A DNA stretch of 7,196 nt, from assembly GCA_002393575.1 (NCBI GenBank), contig DGSN01000014.1, positions 10,658 through 17,853 on the forward strand, written 5' to 3'. The notes beneath the pieces are model-generated. The model searched no databases and was not told the origin of the DNA. It saw only the letters and a list, made by a program, of their open reading frames with translations. Below, piece after piece: positions 5,806 to 7,196 of this stretch. Position numbers and translations under genes: made by a program. This DNA comes from Prevotellaceae bacterium UBA4361. Its GTDB lineage: Bacteria > Bacteroidota > Bacteroidia > Bacteroidales > Bacteroidaceae. Within the stretch, counting starts at the first letter, position 1, and the number at the start of each line of letters is the position of its first letter.

Positions 5806-7196
5806 ATGAACAGAACATTACTTTGTCTTGCTGCTGCATGGCTATGCCTAAGCAGTCATGAGGTGTGGGCACAGACCGACGAGGAGATTGCCCAGGCAAG
5901 CGTTGAGAATCCACTCGACATGACCTTCAAGTTGGTGAACCCCAGTTTCGACAATGGTGACGTGAAGACGGGCTGGGAAGGCGATGCTTTTACTACATTG
6001 GGCGGCAAGGACAACGCCCAGCACCTGAACAAGTTCTACAGAACCTACCAGACGGTGAGCGGCCTGCCTCATGGCGTCTATGCCGTAAGCGTGAAAGCCT
6101 TCTACCGTCCGGGGGCCATCAACGATGCTTATACACATTACCGCAACCGAGATGATATATATAATGCGGCCACGTTGTTTGCTAACACTGAAAAAACTAT
6201 CAATGACGTGCATCTGAAGTGTATCTTCGAGGGTGCACAGGAGAAGAAGCAGAACAAGGGCACGGAGGTGTCGTACCGCGACACGGAAGAGGGGGTGACG
6301 AAGTATGTGCCGTTGAACCTGGTGGCCGCCGAGTACTACATGCATGAGCTTGACCTGTACGACAACACTCTGGTGATCGGCCTTTACGAAGACGAGCTGA
6401 CCATCGGCATCGACAAGACGTGGGTGGTGATTAGCAACGATTGGAGCGTCTTCGACGATTTCCGTCTTACCTACTATGGCACTGGCGACGAGGCTGCCCA
6501 GCTGTGGCGCGACCATGTGCTGGTCGACTGCCAGGCCAGGGAGTTCCGTGAGAAGGCATCGCCAGTGGTCAAGGAACGCTATCAGGCGGCCTTTGAGGCG
6601 TTGCGCACTGCTGCTACCTACGATGAGGTGAAAGCCCGTGTCGAGGCGCTGGAAAAGGCCTACCAGGCCTGGTGGGACAACGCCGGCATGTGGGAGAGTC
6701 TCAGCAATACGCTGGAGCAGGCAGAGATGCTGGCCAACAGCGGCAGCTTCATCGACGAGGCCTGCCAGACGATGCTTGCCGTGGTGGCTGAAGCCAAGGC
6801 TGCCCTCGCTGCCATGACGATGGACAATGATGAGCTGAAGCCACTCTACGACAGGTTCTGGGATGCTTATCACGATATGACGAATCACCCAAAGGACGGA
6901 GCCGACCTGACATTCATGATTAAGAACTCTGATTTTGAAGATTACGGCAACTACTGGGGTACCTCCTTCACTCCCAGCGGCAATGTCGGAGTGGCTGGTA
7001 CGGCTGACAACAAGTGCTTCGAAGCCTGGAACTGTCCTAATTTCGACATCTTCCAATATGTCTACGATTTGCCCCTCGGCGTCTATGAGATACAGGTGCA
7101 GGGCTTCTACCGCTATCTGCGCGACCAGTCATCCTGGAATGCATACACGGCACAGAAGATCAACTACGTGAAGCCTGGCGGAGCACCTGTCTATGT
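5806..7196 (+). CDS. Secreted protein with repeated beta-rich domains, 3' end outside window
   Basis: Open from the ATG through 463 codons to the window edge, so the C-terminus is missing. Residues 1-22 or 23 are a signal peptide (hydrophobic LLCLAAAWLCL, cleavage near VWAQ). Residues about 36-225 form a beta-rich module: LVNPSFDNGD, then GLPHGVYAVSVKAFYRPG, closing with WSVFDDFRLTYYG. Such modules resemble galactose-binding-fold, carbohydrate-binding domains of Bacteroidales surface proteins. Residues about 226-360 are mostly helical and alanine-rich, a FIVAR-like spacer. A second copy of the beta module begins near 366 (ADLTFMIKNSDFED, then LPLGVYEIQVQGFYRYL). Codons in GCC, CTG, GTG and GAC are frequent, and the gene looks more GC-rich than the AT-rich gap before it and probably than the surface-protein gene. 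A cell-surface glycan-binding or enzyme-associated role is likely, but no catalytic domain lies in the visible part. Confidence 0.85.
   Translation, partial: MNRTLLCLAAAWLCLSSHEVWAQTDEEIAQASVENPLDMTFKLVNPSFDNGDVKTGWEGDAFTTLGGKDNAQHLNKFYRTYQTVSGLPHGVYAVSVKAFYRPGAINDAYTHYRNRDDIYNAATLFANTEKTINDVHLKCIFEGAQEKKQNKGTEVSYRDTEEGVTKYVPLNLVAAEYYMHELDLYDNTLVIGLYEDELTIGIDKTWVVISNDWSVFDDFRLTYYGTGDEAAQLWRDHVLVDCQAREFREKASPVVKERYQAAFEALRTAATYDEVKARVEALEKAYQAWWDNAGMWESLSNTLEQAEMLANSGSFIDEACQTMLAVVAEAKAALAAMTMDNDELKPLYDRFWDAYHDMTNHPKDGADLTFMIKNSDFEDYGNYWGTSFTPSGNVGVAGTADNKCFEAWNCPNFDIFQYVYDLPLGVYEIQVQGFYRYLRDQSSWNAYTAQKINYVKPGGAPVY

Noticed and set aside
5848..7056. 402-residue open frame on the minus strand opposite the last gene
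   Set aside because: Antisense shadow of a gene with a signal peptide, a promoter and repeated domains on the plus strand.

Overview
The window looks like chromosomal DNA of a gut or oral Bacteroidales bacterium, most likely a Prevotella-type species. The grounds are Bacteroidetes-style promoter boxes (TAnnTTTG, once with a TTTG box 19 bp upstream), A-rich leaders mostly without Shine-Dalgarno sequences, a propeller-sensor regulator, and secreted proteins with Bacteroidales surface-protein domains. I cannot name the species from the sequence alone.

Layout. Positions 1-147 hold two identical 64-bp copies of a nested intergenic repeat. Positions 158-2602 (minus strand) encode an 814-residue one-piece membrane regulator: signal peptide, periplasmic propeller, one membrane helix and a cytoplasmic LytTR DNA-binding domain. 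The divergent intergenic region 2603-2786 carries a promoter for each direction. Between them lies a 9-bp direct repeat (AGTTCGTCA, 21 bp start to start) that fits a LytTR operator. Positions 2787-5021 encode a 744-residue secreted protein with a FISUMP-like N-terminal domain, five 26-residue leucine-rich-type repeats and a sorting-like C-terminus. A 64-residue acidic small protein follows at 5040-5234, probably in the same transcript. Positions 5235-5805 are non-coding. They hold a roughly 280-bp array on a strict 22-bp register whose conserved word changes in blocks, two terminator-like hairpins and a promoter. Positions 5806-7196 begin a further secreted protein with repeated beta-rich domains, cut by the window end.

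How the parts may work together (inference): the regulator would sense a periplasmic signal and bind the direct repeat between itself and the surface-protein gene. It would then switch on that gene and the small protein behind it, whose promoter has a good -7 box but no recognisable -33 box. The 22-bp array and the operator are the two most unusual signals in the window.
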